From: Microbulbifer sp. SAOS-129_SWC
GTDB taxonomy: Bacteria > Pseudomonadota > Gammaproteobacteria > Pseudomonadales > Cellvibrionaceae
Assembly: GCF_039696035.1 (NCBI RefSeq)
Contig: NZ_CP155567.1
Coordinates: forward strand, 3,033,001-3,097,000
Direction: 5' to 3'
DNA: 64,000 bases
Part shown: one piece after another, positions 49,207 through 57,680 of the stretch
Layout: each line of letters starts with the position of its first letter
How positions within the stretch are numbered: position 1 is the first letter of the stretch
Notes under the pieces: generated by a model
What the model was told of the DNA's origin: nothing
The model's database searches: none
The model's input: the letters and a program-made list of their open reading frames with translations, nothing else
Position numbers and translations under genes: made by a program

Positions 49207-49532
49207 GACCGCAGCCTGGCCGCGGTCCCGGCGCTTCAGCCAGGACCGCCCTAGCACCCTCCCCCCGGCACACACCGCACCTGCCACTCCCTGGCGCGCT
49301 CATGCATCGACACGGCAACCGCCAAACACCCAGCATCCATCGGGGTTCGCCGCTGAAACTGCCTGATCGCTGGAGTCTCGAAGAAAACCTGAAACCGGCG
49401 CCTGGATGCCTAAAAAAGCGAGCCGCATTTCGGGCTCGCTTTGCGAATGCTGAATGGTGGAACCGCGGTGGGTTTGAGCCGCGCTATGCGACCCGGTCTG
49501 GTACCGGGAACAAGATGCCTACTCCCGGTTTA
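49207..49532. other. bfd-cupin convergent spacer
   Basis: About 325 bases with one terminator hairpin (49414-49442). A stretch at about 49455-49490 looks faintly like a tRNA 3' end on the minus strand but does not fold. No gene seen. Confidence 0.5.
49414..49442. terminator. Bidirectional-looking terminator between bfd and the cupin gene
   Basis: AAAGCGAGCC-N7-GGGCTCGCTTT with an A-run on the left and Ts on the right, about 210 bases past the bfd stop and 90 past the cupin stop. On the minus strand the A-run becomes a T-run, so it suits the cupin gene best. Confidence 0.7.
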
Positions 49533-50045
49533 TCAATTCGACTTCCCCGGTTGTTCCGAGACCGCCTGTAGCGCCTGCTCCACGGGAATCTCGTTACCGG
49601 ATTTATCCAGATAATGGATGTCGAATTTTCCCGAGATTGCGTTAAACAGCACACAATCCGTCTGGCAGGTGAACTGGTGGTGGTGCTTTGCCGGAAGAAG
49701 GACATAGCTTCCCGCCTCGAGCACATGCGTGGGGAAATCCGCCAGTTCGATCTTTCCTTTTCCGCTGACCAGCATGAGTTCTTCCCGCGCAGTGTGCCAG
49801 TGCCAGGGAACGACGCAGCCGCTCGTCATCTTGATCAGCAACAGGGACGGACCGGTATTGGGATCGCCGCGATAAACCGCGAAGGTCAGGCATGAAGGCA
49901 GTACCCCCAGCTCGCCGAACTTCGCCGTATCCAGAGCCCGGGCGATCGGCTTGGAAAACTCCGGCTGCTGCGCAGCACAGGAAAATGAAAGTGCCGCAAC
50001 TAAAAATCCGGCCACGGCCGCCGCGACCCTATGATCTCGCTTCAT
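49533..50045 (-). CDS. Secreted cupin-domain protein
   Basis: 170 aa. Signal peptide (AAVAGFLVAALSFSCA, possibly a lipobox-like end SCAAQ). One cupin barrel with metal-ligand motif PWHWHTAREELMLVSGKG and second motif LLPAKHHHQF. Role unknown. Start ATG 50045 has GAGGAGGG about nine bases upstream; the longer frame to 50123 is not supported. Confidence 0.85.
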   Translation of the reverse strand: MKRDHRVAAAVAGFLVAALSFSCAAQQPEFSKPIARALDTAKFGELGVLPSCLTFAVYRGDPNTGPSLLLIKMTSGCVVPWHWHTAREELMLVSGKGKIELADFPTHVLEAGSYVLLPAKHHHQFTCQTDCVLFNAISGKFDIHYLDKSGNEIPVEQALQAVSEQPGKSN

Positions 50046-50470
50046 CGGATGAGACCCTCCTCGCAATTCAAAATAGAACGGTGGCCTTCTGTCCCGCAGT
50101 CTGCCCGGCAGCAAGCACCGCACCGCGCTTTGGATTTCCCTTCCCGATCACCGCTAACCCGAGAGCCCAGCATGGCCAAGGCCTGAGGGTAACTGGCGTC
50201 TTAGGAAGAATAGACGCCATTTTTACCGGGAGCCATTCGCCGACAACGGCCAGCAGCGGGCCAGTATCCCAGACAGCGAAGACTGGCTCGCAGGCCAGGA
50301 TCTGTTGGAGCGGGATTCAGCCCATGAGGCAACGGCGGAATAGCCAGCGGAGCCGACCCGGCGCCCCCCTGCTTTTCGCACAACCACTGGCACTGGCCGG
50401 CGACTGGCCTATCTTGTAACAGCACGCGCTCGCGCGCGGTATTCGATGCGCAACCAGCGGCCAACATCGT
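50046..50470. other. Divergent cupin/DUF2254 spacer
   Basis: 425 bases with a terminator-like hairpin (50194-50224) that follows no gene. No protein-coding frame with support. Confidence 0.5.
50194..50224 (+). terminator. Orphan terminator-like hairpin
   Basis: TGGCGTC-N12-GACGCCA followed by TTTTT on the plus strand. No plus-strand gene lies upstream in this gap, so it may end a short untranslated transcript; I cannot place a promoter for one. Confidence 0.45.
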
Positions 50471-51787
50471 ATGAAACAGCGGCTACAACATATCGGTGAG
50501 CGCCTGCGGGCCAGTTTCTGGCTGATTCCGGCCGTTATGGTGTTTGCCGCCATCGTCCTGGCCCAGGCCCTGCTGTACCTGGACCGCTCCGGCGTGCTGA
50601 GTAATCTGCCCGGGCTCAGCCTGCGCGACCCGAACAGCGCCCGCTCCCTGCTCTCGACCATCGCCGCTTCCACCATTACCGTGGCCGGCACCGTCTTCTC
50701 CATCACCACCGTCGCCCTGAGCCTCGCCTCCAGCCAGTTCGGCCCGCGCCTGGTGCGCAACTTCATGCGCGACCGCGGTACCCAGTTCGCGATGGGCATG
50801 TTCCTGTCCACCTTCGTCTACGCCCTGATGACAATCCGCGGCATCGACGCCCTGAGCGACGGCGGCGATAGCCACGTGGCCGGCATACACGCCGCCGTGC
50901 TGCTGGCCCTGATCAGCATCGGCACGCTGATCTATTTCATTCACAACGTGGCGCAGTCGATCCAGGTGGACAACGTCACCTTCAATATCAACCGCGAGTT
51001 CAGCAATGCCATCGACCGCCACTATCCCGCCGCGCGTCACGGCCATGAAAACGCGGAATTCTGTGACCTGCGCCAGCTGGCGCTCGGCGACAACGCCCTG
51101 AATGTGTTCAGCGGTGGCAGCGGCTATATCCTGTCGATCGATCGCAACAAACTGGTGGCCTGGGCGCGGGAGCACGGCTGCTGCATCCTGCTCGACTGCC
51201 ACGCGGGCAGCTATGTGCACCACTGGTCGCGCGTGGCGCGGATTTACCAGCCGCCACGCACCATCGACAGCGCCGAGATCAGCACGGCCATCAACCAGAC
51301 CATCAATATCGACCGCCTGCCGACTGCCGAGCAGGACATCGTGTTTTCGATTCACCAGCTGGCACAGATCGCGGTGCGCGCCCTGTCGCCGGGCATCAAC
51401 GATCCCTATACCGCCTATTCCTGTATCGATCGGCTGGTGGATGGCATCGGCAAGGTACTGCAGCGCCCGCAGCTACCCAATTGTTTCCACGACGACGACG
51501 GTGAGCTGCGCCTGGTCACCACTGTGCTGGATTTCGATGACCTGCTGCGCGCCGCGTTCGATGAAATTCGCGAATACGGCCGATCGAGCGGCGTCGTCAT
51601 GCATCACCTGCTGAACAACCTGATCGAACTGGCAGACATCTGCTCACGACGGGTCGACAAACGCGCCCTCGACAATTACAGCTACCGCCTTGAAGAGGAC
51701 TGCGACAAGTTCATCAAGGACCGCTACGACCGCGAACTGATTGGCAAGAAAATCCACTGCATACGCCAACGGGTCGCGCGGCGCTGA
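50471..51787 (+). CDS. DUF2254 membrane protein
   Basis: 438 aa. Four hydrophobic helices in the first ~165 residues (FWLIPAVMVFAAIVLAQALL, AASTITVAGTVFSITTVAL, FAMGMFLSTFVYALM, AVLLALISIGTLIYFI) and a soluble C-terminal domain with the DUF2254 segment ALSPGINDPYTAYSCID. Function unknown. Ribosome site is weak. Monocistronic. Confidence 0.9.
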   Translation: MKQRLQHIGERLRASFWLIPAVMVFAAIVLAQALLYLDRSGVLSNLPGLSLRDPNSARSLLSTIAASTITVAGTVFSITTVALSLASSQFGPRLVRNFMRDRGTQFAMGMFLSTFVYALMTIRGIDALSDGGDSHVAGIHAAVLLALISIGTLIYFIHNVAQSIQVDNVTFNINREFSNAIDRHYPAARHGHENAEFCDLRQLALGDNALNVFSGGSGYILSIDRNKLVAWAREHGCCILLDCHAGSYVHHWSRVARIYQPPRTIDSAEISTAINQTINIDRLPTAEQDIVFSIHQLAQIAVRALSPGINDPYTAYSCIDRLVDGIGKVLQRPQLPNCFHDDDGELRLVTTVLDFDDLLRAAFDEIREYGRSSGVVMHHLLNNLIELADICSRRVDKRALDNYSYRLEEDCDKFIKDRYDRELIGKKIHCIRQRVARR

Positions 51788-51812
51788 GGCGGCGCCGCCG
51801 AACCAATCTAAA

Positions 51813-51833
51813 CGGCAATCGTTCTCGTTGTAT
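51813..51833. promoter_or_regulatory. Fur-box-like site upstream of bfr
   Basis: On the minus strand it reads ACAACGAGAACGATTGCC, with the central GAGAACGATTG typical of Fur sites, about 210 bases before the bfr start. Weaker than the bfd site. Confidence 0.4.
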
Positions 51834-52039
51834 TTTTATGCGCTTTTCCCCTTATTTATTGCGCACTCAGGCCGCAGGTAAAGCCGCGGGTAGCGCTTGA
51901 CTTGGTTATGGGGGCAACGCAAACTCGACCGCAATTGCCCGGCCCGACTGCCAGCACAACACCGGCCCGGCATTGAGAACACACAGGCATTCAAGGAACT
52001 CTGCCGCGCGGATTGCGCGGCCATACAGGAGCAGCAGTT

Positions 52040-52516
52040 ATGAAAGGCGATCCCAAAGTCATCGAACACTTAAACAAAATTCTGGGCAACGAACTGGTAG
52101 CCATCAACCAGTACTTCCTGCACGCGCGCATGTACGACAACTGGGGCCTGAAAGCGCTGGGCAAACACGAGTACGACGAATCCATCGATGAAATGAAGCA
52201 CGCCGATTGGCTGGTCGAGCGGATTCTGTTCCTGGAGGGCGTTCCCAACCTGCAGCACCTGGGCAAACTGCTGATCGGTGAAAACACCGAAGAGATGCTC
52301 AAGTGCGACCTGAAACTGGAATCCAAGGCCATCCCCGACCTGCGCGACGCGATCGAGTACTGCGAATCCGTGCGCGACTACGGCAGCCGCGAATTGCTGG
52401 AAAAAATCCTCGACTCGGAGGAGGAACACCTGGACTGGCTGGAAACCCAGATCGAACTGATCGGCAAGGTGGGCCTGCAGAATTACCTGCAGACGCAGAT
52501 GGAAAGCGCGAGCTAA
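52040..52516 (+). CDS. bfr: Bacterioferritin
   Basis: 158 aa subunit of the 24-mer haem-containing iron store. Ferroxidase ligands Glu18, Glu51, His54, Glu94, Glu127 and His130 and haem ligand Met52 are all in place. Start ATG 52040 with AGGAG eight bases upstream. Works with Bfd encoded 3 kb away. Followed by its own terminator. Confidence 0.97.
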   Translation: MKGDPKVIEHLNKILGNELVAINQYFLHARMYDNWGLKALGKHEYDESIDEMKHADWLVERILFLEGVPNLQHLGKLLIGENTEEMLKCDLKLESKAIPDLRDAIEYCESVRDYGSRELLEKILDSEEEHLDWLETQIELIGKVGLQNYLQTQMESAS

Positions 52517-52540
52517 ACCGCCGGCGACCAGTTTTTCCGC

Positions 52541-52569
52541 AAGGGCGAGCCATTTGGCTCGCCCTTTTT
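52541..52569 (+). terminator. Rho-independent terminator after bfr
   Basis: AAGGGCGAGCC-ATTT-GGCTCGCCCTT followed by TTT, 25 bases past the bfr stop. Confidence 0.9.
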
Positions 52570-52575
52570 GTTGCT

Positions 52576-53167
52576 GGCACCCTGGTTCGGGCGGACACAA
52601 GGTCCGCCCCTACAGAACTGACCTTGAGGATCTGGCCAGCGGCAGCGCTTTCTTGGCAGTGACGCAATGCCATTGCTAAAACCACAACACCCATTCGGTA
52701 AGGGCGAACCTTGTGTTCGCCCTTATCGCTACCGGCACCCTGGTTCGGGCGGACACAAGGTCCGCCCCTACAGAATTGACCTTGAGGATCTGGCCAGCGG
52801 CAGCGCTTTCTTGGCAGTGACGTAATGCCATTGCTAAAACCACAACACCCATTCGGTAGGGGCGAACCTTGTGTTCGCCCTTGTCGCTACCGGCACCCTG
52901 GTTCGGGCGGACACAAGGTCCGCCCCTACAGAACTGACCTTGAGGATCTGGCCAGCGGCAGCGCTTTCTTGGCAGTGACGCAATGCCATTGCTAAAACCA
53001 CAACACCCATTCGGTAAGGGCGAACCTTGTGTTCGCCCTTATCGCTACCGGCACCCTGGTTCGGGCGGACACAAGGTCCGCCCCTACAGAACTGACCTTG
53101 AGGATCTGGCCAGCGGCAGCGCTTTCTTGGCAGTGACGCAATGCCGCCCCTGAAACCACAATACCCG
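52576..53167. repeat. 158-bp tandem repeat array 1 (about 3.7 copies)
   Basis: Copies start at 52576, 52734, 52892 and 53050, exactly 158 bases apart, the last one partial and diverging after about 53150. Each unit has GGGCGGAC-ACAAG-GTCCGCCCCTAC, a spacer with ATCTGGCCAGCGGCAGCGC, then a GGGCGAACCTTGTGTTCGCCC hairpin. Copies differ by only a few bases, so the expansion is recent. It is the same unit as array 2 but in the opposite orientation. Open frames through it are not genes. Confidence 0.95.
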
Positions 53168-53198
53168 TGCCGCTGCCGACACCGGGGTACGGGCATAA

Positions 53199-53226
53199 AA
53201 AAACCGCGGCCGTAGCCGCGGTTTTT
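53199..53226 (-). terminator. Rho-independent terminator after grxD
   Basis: Perfect AAAAACCGCGGC-CGTA-GCCGCGGTTTTT, 24 bases past the grxD stop. Confidence 0.93.
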
Positions 53227-53250
53227 CTGCATCGCTGTGCGGAGCGGGGA

Positions 53251-53592
53251 TTACTCGCCCTGCTCGCCGCCTTCGCTCTCCGCTGCGGCCTCATCGACCA
53301 GGGTCTTCAGCTCGCCGTTTTCGTACATCTCCATGATGATGTCGCAGCCGCCGACCAGCTCACCCTTGACCCACAGCTGCGGGAAGGTCGGCCAGTTGGC
53401 GTATCTCGGCAGCTCGGCGCGGATATCCGGATTGGACAGCACATCCACATAAGCAAAGCGCTTGCCGCAGGCCATCAGCGCCTGGGAGGCGCGCATGGAA
53501 AAGCCGCACTGGGGTGCGTTGGGGCTGCCTTTCATGTAGAGCAGGATGGCGTTGTCGGCGATCTGCTGCTTGATGTTCTCCAGTGTTTCCAT
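53251..53592 (-). CDS. grxD: Monothiol glutaredoxin (Grx4 type)
   Basis: 113 aa; binds and transfers [2Fe-2S] clusters with glutathione. Active-site CGFS at 29-32, glutathione-binding WPTFPQLWVKGELVGGCDI. The acidic C-terminal tail (DEAAAESEGGEQGE) is typical. ATG 53592 (METLENIKQQI) is the family start; the upstream open frame is not. Bfd, Bfr and Grx4 in one neighbourhood is also the Pseudomonas arrangement. Confidence 0.95.
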   Translation of the reverse strand: METLENIKQQIADNAILLYMKGSPNAPQCGFSMRASQALMACGKRFAYVDVLSNPDIRAELPRYANWPTFPQLWVKGELVGGCDIIMEMYENGELKTLVDEAAAESEGGEQGE

Positions 53593-53857
53593 AGGGATGA
53601 CTAACCTCGGGTAGTGGAACCGTTCGATGAATTCGGGCGCAGTGCCGGCCCGGCCTGTTGCGCGCTGGGCGGCATTGTACATCAGCGGCCAGCAACGTAC
53701 GAAAGTGCGGAAATTTATTGGCGCAACCGTTAGCGCGCCATCGTCCTTATGCTAGTATTGCCGGCTTACCGGGGAAACTGCAGATAGAAACACGGAAAAC
53801 CGAATTTTCTGCGGCAACCCTGCTTTGACAGGCCCACTTTGCAGAGGAGACAACACA

Positions 53858-55045
53858 GTGGCCACTCCCGCACTTATGCACAACTACGGCAACAGAACCC
53901 TCACCCTGGTCCGGGGCGAAGGCAACTATGTGTGGGACGACGCCGGCCGACGATACCTCGACGCCCTGTCCGGTATCGCCGTGTGCGGCCTGGGCCACTG
54001 CCACCCGGCGGTGACCGAAGCGCTGTGCGACCAGGCGAACACGCTGCTGCACGTCTCCAACCTGTACAACATTCCTGCGCAGGAGCAGCTGGCGGACAAG
54101 CTGGTGTCGCTGTCCGGCATGGACAATGTGTTCTTCTCCAATTCCGGCGCCGAGGCCAACGAGGCGGCGATCAAGCTGGCGCGCAAGCTCGGTAACGAGC
54201 GCGGCTACGCGGTGCCGAAGATCGTGGTCATGGAGGGCGCCTTCCACGGCCGCACCCTGGCCACGCTGACCGCCACCGGCAACCCCAAGATCCAGCAGGG
54301 CTTCGCGCCACTGCCGGAGGGTTTCCTGCGCGTGCCGTTCAACGACGTGGCGGCGATCGAGAAGCTTGCCGCCGAGCACCGCGAAATCGTCGCCGTACTG
54401 GTGGAACCGGTGCAGGGCGAAGGTGGTATCCAGGTGCCGGCCGCGGACTACCTCAACCAGCTGCGCACACTGTGCAACCAGCACAACTGGCTGTTGATGC
54501 TCGACGAGATCCAGACTGCCAACGGCCGCAGCGGCAAGCTGTTCGCCTACCAGCACCATGACGGGCTATTGCCGGACGTAGTAACCACCGCCAAGGGCCT
54601 CGGCAACGGCGTGCCCATCGGCGCCTGCCTGGCGCGCGGCAAAGCGGCGGAGCTGTTCACCGCCGGTAGCCACGGTTCCACCTTCGGCGGCAACCCGCTG
54701 GCGTGTCGCGCCGGCCTCGCCGTGCTCGACACCCTCGAGCGCGAGTGGCTGATCGAGCGCGCCGCCACGCTGGGCGAGGCGCTGCTGCAGCGCCTGCACC
54801 AGCAGTTGGCGCGCTGCGACGCGGTCACCGAAATCCGCGGCCTCGGCCTGCTGGTCGGCATCGAACTGGATCGACCCTGCGGCGAACTGGTGCAAGCGGC
54901 GCGCAACGCCGACTTGCTAATCAACGTCACCGCAGGCAATGTGGTGCGCCTGCTGCCACCACTGACGCTGACAGACGCCGAGTGCGACCACATCGCCGAT
55001 ACTGTCGGTACACTGATTAAAGAATTTACGCGGCGCGCAGCCTGA
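53858..55045 (+). CDS. argD: Acetylornithine/succinylornithine aminotransferase family
   Basis: PLP class III aminotransferase of arginine synthesis, 395 aa. PLP Lys in VTTAKGLGNGVPIG, phosphate site SNSGAEANEAAIKLAR, and the EPVQGEGG motif. Start GTG 53858 with AGAGGAGA nine bases upstream; frame residues before it are not conserved. 21 bases upstream of argF, so the pair is an operon. Could also serve succinyl-diaminopimelate transamination. Confidence 0.95.
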   Translation: MATPALMHNYGNRTLTLVRGEGNYVWDDAGRRYLDALSGIAVCGLGHCHPAVTEALCDQANTLLHVSNLYNIPAQEQLADKLVSLSGMDNVFFSNSGAEANEAAIKLARKLGNERGYAVPKIVVMEGAFHGRTLATLTATGNPKIQQGFAPLPEGFLRVPFNDVAAIEKLAAEHREIVAVLVEPVQGEGGIQVPAADYLNQLRTLCNQHNWLLMLDEIQTANGRSGKLFAYQHHDGLLPDVVTTAKGLGNGVPIGACLARGKAAELFTAGSHGSTFGGNPLACRAGLAVLDTLEREWLIERAATLGEALLQRLHQQLARCDAVTEIRGLGLLVGIELDRPCGELVQAARNADLLINVTAGNVVRLLPPLTLTDAECDHIADTVGTLIKEFTRRAA

Positions 55046-55066
55046 TTGCTTAGGGGAACACAATTT

Positions 55067-55981
55067 ATGGCAACCAGACATTTTCTCACTCTGCTGGACC
55101 TGACCACGGAAGAACTGAACAGCGTCATCGAGCGCGCGATCGAGCTCAAGGCACTGCGCAACCAGGGCATCTCTACCGAGCCTTTCCGCGACAAGGTGCT
55201 CGGTATGATCTTCGAGAAATCCTCCACCCGCACCCGCGTGTCGTTCGAGGCGGGCATGGCACAGATGGGCGGCAGCGCCCTGTTCCTGTCCCCGCGCGAC
55301 ACCCAGCTGGGGCGCGGGGAACCGATCGAAGACAGCGCGCGGGTGATCTCGCGCATGGTGGACATGGTGATGATCCGCACCTTCGGCCACAACGTGCTGG
55401 AGCGCTTCGCCGAGTACTCCAAAGTACCGGTGATCAATGCGCTGTCGGACAGCTACCACCCGTGCCAGCTGCTCGCCGATATCCAGACTTACGTCGAGCA
55501 CCGCGGCAGCCCCGCGGGCAAGGTGGTGGCCTGGGTCGGCGACGGTAACAATATGTGCCACTCCTATATCAACGCCGCGCGCCTGTGCAATTTCGAACTG
55601 CGTATCGCCTGCCCCGAGGGCTACGAGCCGGAGGAGAGCATCCTCGCCGCCGCGGGCGATCGCGTCACCATCGTGCGCAAGCCCGCCGACGCCGTGCGCG
55701 GCGCCGACTGGGTGGCAACCGATGTGTGGGCCTCCATGGGCCAGGAGACCGAGCAGCAGGAACGCATCAAGGCGTTCGATGGCTTCCTCGTCGACCACGA
55801 GCTGATGGCCCTCGCCAACAGCGGCGCCGTGTTCATGCACTGCCTGCCTGCCCACCGCGGCGAGGAAGTGAGCGGCGAACTGCTGGAAGACGACAGCATC
55901 TCCGTAGTCTGGGACGAAGCGGAAAACCGCCTGCACGCACAGAAGGCCCTGATGGAGTTCCTGCAGGAACAGAGCCGCTGA
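55067..55981 (+). CDS. argF: Ornithine carbamoyltransferase
   Basis: Carbamoyl phosphate plus ornithine to citrulline, 304 aa. Carbamoyl-phosphate site [12 protein letters not shown], ornithine/active-site [10 protein letters not shown] with its Cys, and HPCQLLAD. Start ATG 55067 after GGGGAA; the ATG at 55046 lies on the argD stop. Second gene of argD-argF. Confidence 0.97.
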   Translation: MATRHFLTLLDLTTEELNSVIERAIELKALRNQGISTEPFRDKVLGMIFEKSSTRTRVSFEAGMAQMGGSALFLSPRDTQLGRGEPIEDSARVISRMVDMVMIRTFGHNVLERFAEYSKVPVINALSDSYHPCQLLADIQTYVEHRGSPAGKVVAWVGDGNNMCHSYINAARLCNFELRIACPEGYEPEESILAAAGDRVTIVRKPADAVRGADWVATDVWASMGQETEQQERIKAFDGFLVDHELMALANSGAVFMHCLPAHRGEEVSGELLEDDSISVVWDEAENRLHAQKALMEFLQEQSR

Positions 55982-56000
55982 GATCCAGCGGAATAAGCCT

Positions 56001-56824
56001 GATGGATCTATACACGGCAGCGCGTCAGTGCCTCGCAAGCACTGCCGCCGGCCAGATCCTCACTATCTGTTCTGTAGGGGCGGACCTTGTGTCCGCCCAA
56101 ACCAGGGTGCCAGTAGCGACAAGGGCGAACACAAGGTTCGCCCCTACCGAATACGCCCGGTGGCTCTATAAACCACAGCGCGTCAACACCTCGAAAGCAC
56201 TGCCGCCGGCCAGATCCTCACTATCCGTTCTGTAGGGGCGGACCTTGTGTCCGCCCGAACCAGGGTGCCAGTAGCGACAAGGGCGAACACAAGGTTCGCC
56301 CCTACCGAATGCGCCCGGTGGATCTATACACGACAGTGCGTCAACACCTCGAAAGCACTGGCGCCGGCCAGATCCTCACTATCTGTTCTGTAGGGGCGGA
56401 CCTTGTGTCCGCCCAAACCAGGGTGCCAGTAGCGACAAGGGCGAACACAAGGTTCGCCCCTACCGAATACGCCCGGTGGATCTGTACACGACAGTGCCTC
56501 AACACCTCGAAAGCACTAGCGCCGGCCAGATCCTCAATATCCGTTCTGTAGGGGCGGACCTTGTGTCCGCCCGAACCAGCCAGTAGCGACAAGGGCAAAC
56601 ACAAGGTTCGCCCCTACCGAATACGCCCGGTGATCTATACACGACAGTGCGTCAACACCTCGAAAGCACTGCCGCCGGCCAGATCCTCAATATCCGTTCT
56701 GTAGGGGCGGACCTTGTGACCGCCCGAACCAGCCAGTAGCGACAGGGGCAAACACAAGGTTCGCCCCTACCGAATGCACGTGGTGATTATTTGAACAGCA
56801 GTGGGTCAATGCCACGCAAGTGCT
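56001..56824. repeat. 158-bp tandem repeat array 2 (about 5 copies), inverted relative to array 1
   Basis: TGTAGGGGCGGACC recurs at 56073, 56231, 56389, 56547 and 56700: three exact 158-base steps, then one of 153 where a few bases of the GGGTGCC spacer are lost. Each unit holds GGGCGGAC-CTTGT-GTCCGCCC, then GGGCGAAC-ACAAG-GTTCGCCCCTACC and a spacer with GCCGGCCAGATCCTCA. The plus strand here matches the minus strand of array 1. Outer copies are more degenerate than inner ones. No coding role. Confidence 0.95.
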
Positions 56825-57230
56825 GCGGACCCGTCTCCCCCCAACCAACACCAAGCGATCAAAAAACCGCCAACACCCCCGCCGACCAAAACCACAACAA
56901 CCCGCTCCGCCATGGCGCCCCCTTGTATTCGTCCGCCCCCGGCGCCAGAATCGACCCAACATCTTGTGCCGACGCCATACTGATCAAATTTCAAACACCC
57001 CATCAGGGGTTAAAAAAACGCCAATAAATTGCACATCCGAGTACCAGTTTGCTCATCGACTAATCAGTACGAAATGGTTATTGCCTCGGTTAATTTGAAG
57101 CCCCGTAACTATTAAAAAATATTCTTAAAAATCCCCTCGCGCCCGCGGCGCTGTACACCGATTAACCACACCCAGTAACCACGGGCTCTGGCGCGAAAGT
57201 GGCTACTGACGTTCACCGCCTTTTCACAAT
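56825..57230. other. AT-rich non-coding region before the nrdA promoter
   Basis: About 400 bases, markedly AT-richer than its surroundings after about 56990 and containing a small CCCC-ATCA-GGGG hairpin at 56998-57009. No gene, RNA or repeat recognised. The open frames are short and unsupported. Confidence 0.5.
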
Positions 57231-57239
57231 TTATCCACA
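57231..57239 (+). promoter_or_regulatory. DnaA box upstream of nrdA promoter
   Basis: Perfect TTATCCACA, 23 bases upstream of the -35 hexamer. A one-off relative, GTTATCCGC, follows at about 57252. DnaA control of nrdAB is known in E. coli. Confidence 0.7.
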
Positions 57240-57261
57240 GAAAACCACCGAGTTATCCGCC

Positions 57262-57290
57262 TTGAAATAGACCCCCTACCGCATTATCTT
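57262..57290 (+). promoter_or_regulatory. Likely nrdA promoter
   Basis: TTGAAA (57262-57267), 17-base spacer, TATCTT (57285-57290). The -10 region CATTATCTTGTTG also resembles one half of an NrdR box, but I cannot see a properly spaced second box. Predicted start of transcription near 57297. Confidence 0.55.
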
Positions 57291-57296
57291 GTTGCT

Positions 57297-57680
57297 CAGC
57301 AGTGAGGTCACCCCAACATATTGGGTTTTGGCCTCAGCTTTGCCCCAAGCCAATGGGGATAATTTCCGGCTTGGTGTCGCCCCGCTACGGGGAGCCGGCG
57401 GCGCCAGCGGTCGGAAACACAAATCTGGCAAATCTAGAGGTACAGGCGGAACGGATTGTCCGCCGCAGGCACTCGAAGGCCCGCACCCGCCCCACCCACT
57501 GGTTGGGCGCGCGCGCCGGCGGTAAAGCGGCCTGTTTCCCACTCCGGTTCGCGCCGGCATCCGGCGCGCCAAGCGGGGCACAGTGGGAGAGACGACGGAC
57601 CCGTTACACACATTCATTCGAGGGGATGCTGTTCACGCGAACAGGTGTGGATAAACAGACAAAATCTTGCGGAGAACTAC
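57297..57680 (+). promoter_or_regulatory. Long structured 5' leader of nrdA
   Basis: If the promoter at 57262-57290 is used, the untranslated leader is about 385 nt. Stem-loops: TGAGG/CCTCA (57303-57336) enclosing CCCAA/TTGGG (57312-57325); CCCCA/TGGGG (57343-57358); CCGGCT/AGCCGG (57366-57398) enclosing CCCCG/CGGGG (57380-57392); GGCGGA/TCCGCC (57445-57464); CGCGCCGG/CCGGCGCG (57550-57568). It does not match a cobalamin riboswitch. Candidate cis-regulatory RNA or an inserted structured element. Confidence 0.5.
57646..57654 (-). promoter_or_regulatory. Second DnaA box, just before nrdA
   Basis: TGTGGATAA on the plus strand, i.e. TTATCCACA on the minus strand, 26 bases before the nrdA ATG. 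Confidence 0.6.

Noticed and set aside
49452..49520. tRNA or tmRNA 3' end on the minus strand
   Set aside because: It ends GGTTCCACCA like an acceptor arm, but the T-loop lacks TTCRA, the T-stem mispairs and no matching 5' acceptor strand is present.
52576..53167. Possible CRISPR array
   Set aside because: The period is 158 bases with near-identical whole units and no short repeats separated by unique spacers; no cas genes nearby.
57276..57617. Minus-strand 113-codon frame in the nrdA leader
   Set aside because: Pro/Arg/Ser-rich with no ribosome site, and it lies over the stem-loops. Better explained by structured non-coding DNA.
57297..57680. Cobalamin riboswitch before nrdA
   Set aside because: The conserved B12-box GCCACTG and the GGGAA...CCCGC core are absent.
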